Shown one piece after another: positions 53,401-56,400 of a DNA stretch of 64,000 nt. A program made the translations under genes and the position numbers. The notes beneath the pieces were generated by a model. That model saw only the letters and a program-made list of their open reading frames with translations. It searched no databases and was not told the origin of the DNA. Source of the DNA: Aporrectodea caliginosa (taxonomy: Eukaryota > Annelida > Clitellata > Crassiclitellata > Lumbricidae); NCBI GenBank assembly GCA_020284085.1, contig JACEVL010005024.1, positions 1,232,001 through 1,296,000 on the forward strand, written 5' to 3'. How positions within the stretch are numbered: position 1 is the first letter of the stretch; each line of letters begins with the position of its first letter.

Positions 53401-56400
53401 TGTAAATGTCCTTAGACTTATTAAAGTCAACACATTTCCAAGGACTGTGAAAAGCTATGTAAAATGTAAGATGTCCTTCCAGAAGTATTCGTTATGTAAA
53501 CAATTCTAGCTTAGATGTACATGTATTCTGATCAGATGGACATTCAGCATTATTGTAGGTAACTTCTTAGACAAGACTCGGTGTTTGCTTTTCTTGCAAT
53601 TGTCATTACAGTTCTTAAATAATAATAATGAATTTGCAGTTTCTTGTTTCCAGATTAATTTTACATCATTCCTTGCTGAACAACATATGCTATTAAAATA
53701 ATGATAAAATAATAATAATAATTCTTATAATGTCTTTCATACCATGATGAATTTATTTTATTTTGTTGTAATGAGTTTAATTATGGCTGCTTTTATATCA
53801 GTTATTGTCAGTTGTGTTGCTATTGTTTTTGTAGGCTGGTGGTTGCAATTGATGTAGTTGAAGGCATTCGATTCTTGCACAGTCAAGGTCTTGTGCATAG
53901 AGACGTCAAGTTAAAAAATGTATTGGTAAGTGGCTTAGGCAAGGCCAGGCACTCGCACAGTTAACTACATGTTTAGGGGTATACATGCATAATGTAATTT
54001 GAGAACAGAATTATCAGATCTTTTGCAAAATTCCCAGGGCTTAAAAATTGAGGTAGGCATTTCTACAAGCTGTAACCTATAGGCATAACACATTGTTAAG
54101 TGTTTCACATTTGTATCCAAAGACTCTCACTTTATTTTGAAGACACTAAGATTACTAATCACATTTAATTGTTAATTGATCAACAGATACTACATCCCTG
54201 GGATAATGTCTGTGACGTTAAAAGATCTTTTCTTTATCTGAAGCACAATAAGACAAACGAATTGAAAAGCATTGTCTTCGTATATTCTATGCTTATATAT
54301 GATGCAACAGGAGTTGAATCCCAGATGCAGAGGTTCAAGGGGAGTGCGTAATGAACCGGTAATGAATGCCATACACATGTCGTTTGTCACAGCTGGATGA
54401 TAAAAACCGCGGAAAGCTAACAGATCTTGGATTCTGCAAGCCGGAGGCGATGATGTCTGGCAGCATCGTAGGAACTCCAATCCACATGGCTCCCGAACTG
54501 TTTTCTGGACGCTATGACCACAGCGTGGATGTCTATGCATTTGGGATTCTCTTCTGGTATATCTGCGCTGGAAGTGTCCGTCTTCCAACTCACTTCAACC
54601 GCTGTATCAGTAAAGAAATGCTCTGGATGAACGTCAAAGGAGGTAAGGTCACTCCTGCATGCACACAGACTGATGAGCATGAGCATATGATTATATGAGC
54701 ATGAGCATAATCTGGTCCAATCAGATGAGGTCTTCGTAAGTGCCTCAGTGTTTCTCAACTGATGGTTGCTGTACAGCTACATGAACAGGTTAAATGCAGA
54801 TGAAGACCATTACTGTTGAAATACAGAAAACAGTGTCACAATACTCTTCTAAAATGCACTACAACACACTATTTGTAAAACTACACTACTACAACACAAT
54901 GCACAGTAGACAACAAAATACACTGCAATTCTCATACTTTGTGAGCCATATCAAGTACCGTGTTAAAACAAGGTTGCATCCAGGGGTGGACTGGGGAGTT
55001 CAAGCGGCCCGGGAAAAAAACAAAAAGCGGCCCTAACTTCATGACTTTTATTTTCTTTGTGCATTTTTTCATGCATACCCGAGGGCCAGTGACCTCCAAA
55101 GTTTCATGTTCCTCTATTCTTTGATGCACATGTTTCCAGGAATTCATTCCCGTTGTGAATGAGTTCATATCGTCAGTCTTGCCATATGCTAAGCATACTG
55201 TGCAAAACAATGCTTTAGATTCTTTACAGTATGACACCCAATTCCTATTGATACCATTGCTTCTGAAAAATACCCGATACGCATTTGTAAATGGTAGATC
55301 AGTTTCACTCACACTAGGTTGTATTGGGTGAAATTTAAAAAACGATTGTAAAGTATTCTGTCGAGGACGTTTGAAATAGTAACTGGTGTTTTTATCATCG
55401 ATAACTGAAGTTTCTGTCACTTCTTCTGAACTATCATTCTCGGCATTTAGATCTGCCACTGCCAGCGTTGTGTTGTCAGTTAACTCCGACGGCTCCGTAA
55501 CATTTTCTAAATGTAAGGTGGGAATAAAGTTTGTTGGCACGACTGATTGGACCGAATGCTGATTGTTTTCATCGTTTCGATTTGTGTCGGGTTGTTTACT
55601 TGCAGAAGGTGTTTGTTGAGAGCTGGTGTCTTCAGTTTGAATTGGAGTGGCTTTAAATAAATCGACTAGATTTCGGCATTTAGCTCCATCTTTACCAAGA
55701 ATCTTTAGTTTCTTATCTCTTACTTTCTCCGCACCACCTTTACATTTACGTTTCGGATTTATATCACTCATAACCGTAACATATCTTATTTAATTAATAT
55801 TACTTATTACTAACTAACAAATTTAAAAGAAATTTTATCAAAACAAACTCAGTGGAAGACGCCGGAAGTAGAATGGAAGATGTAAATTCTTATCTAACAT
55901 GGCGGCCGCTGGCTGTACGGAGCACTGTAGGTAAGTAAGTATGCATTGCTCTTTTTCAGTTAATTTACAAACCGGTTAACCGAAACTAAAAACCGGTTAA
56001 CCGATGCCGCAATTTTTTGTAAAAAACCTGTATCATCTGTACTAAATTGATTAAATTATTATATCACCGGTCCTGGCGGCCCACCGGGAATCTTCCCGGT
56101 GTCCCGGCGGCCCAGTCCACCCCTGGTTGCATCGTAACAAAGTCATGAATTGAAATCAGGAAACACGTTATTAAGGGGTTGCAGTGAGCTATCTAATCTC
56201 ATATTTCATATTTGTATCTATAGCGCTCTGCTACGGCCCACTGTAGGTGCTTTGCCCGTGTTGGCCCATCAGTGGCCATCACCTTGGAACTCTCTTCCTC
56301 AGTCTCTTCGCCTTGAGTTACTAGCCCTTTCTCCTTCCCAGTTCCGTAGACGTCTTAAGACTTTTTTGTTCCCTGATACAGGCACTGATGCAGGTCGAGA

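Noticed and set aside
54169..54351. 60-codon frame just upstream of DSTYK exon 14 as an extra exon
   Set aside because: Exon 13 and exon 14 already join in phase 0 with gap-free alignment to the kinase family; no such segment exists in the kinase fold.
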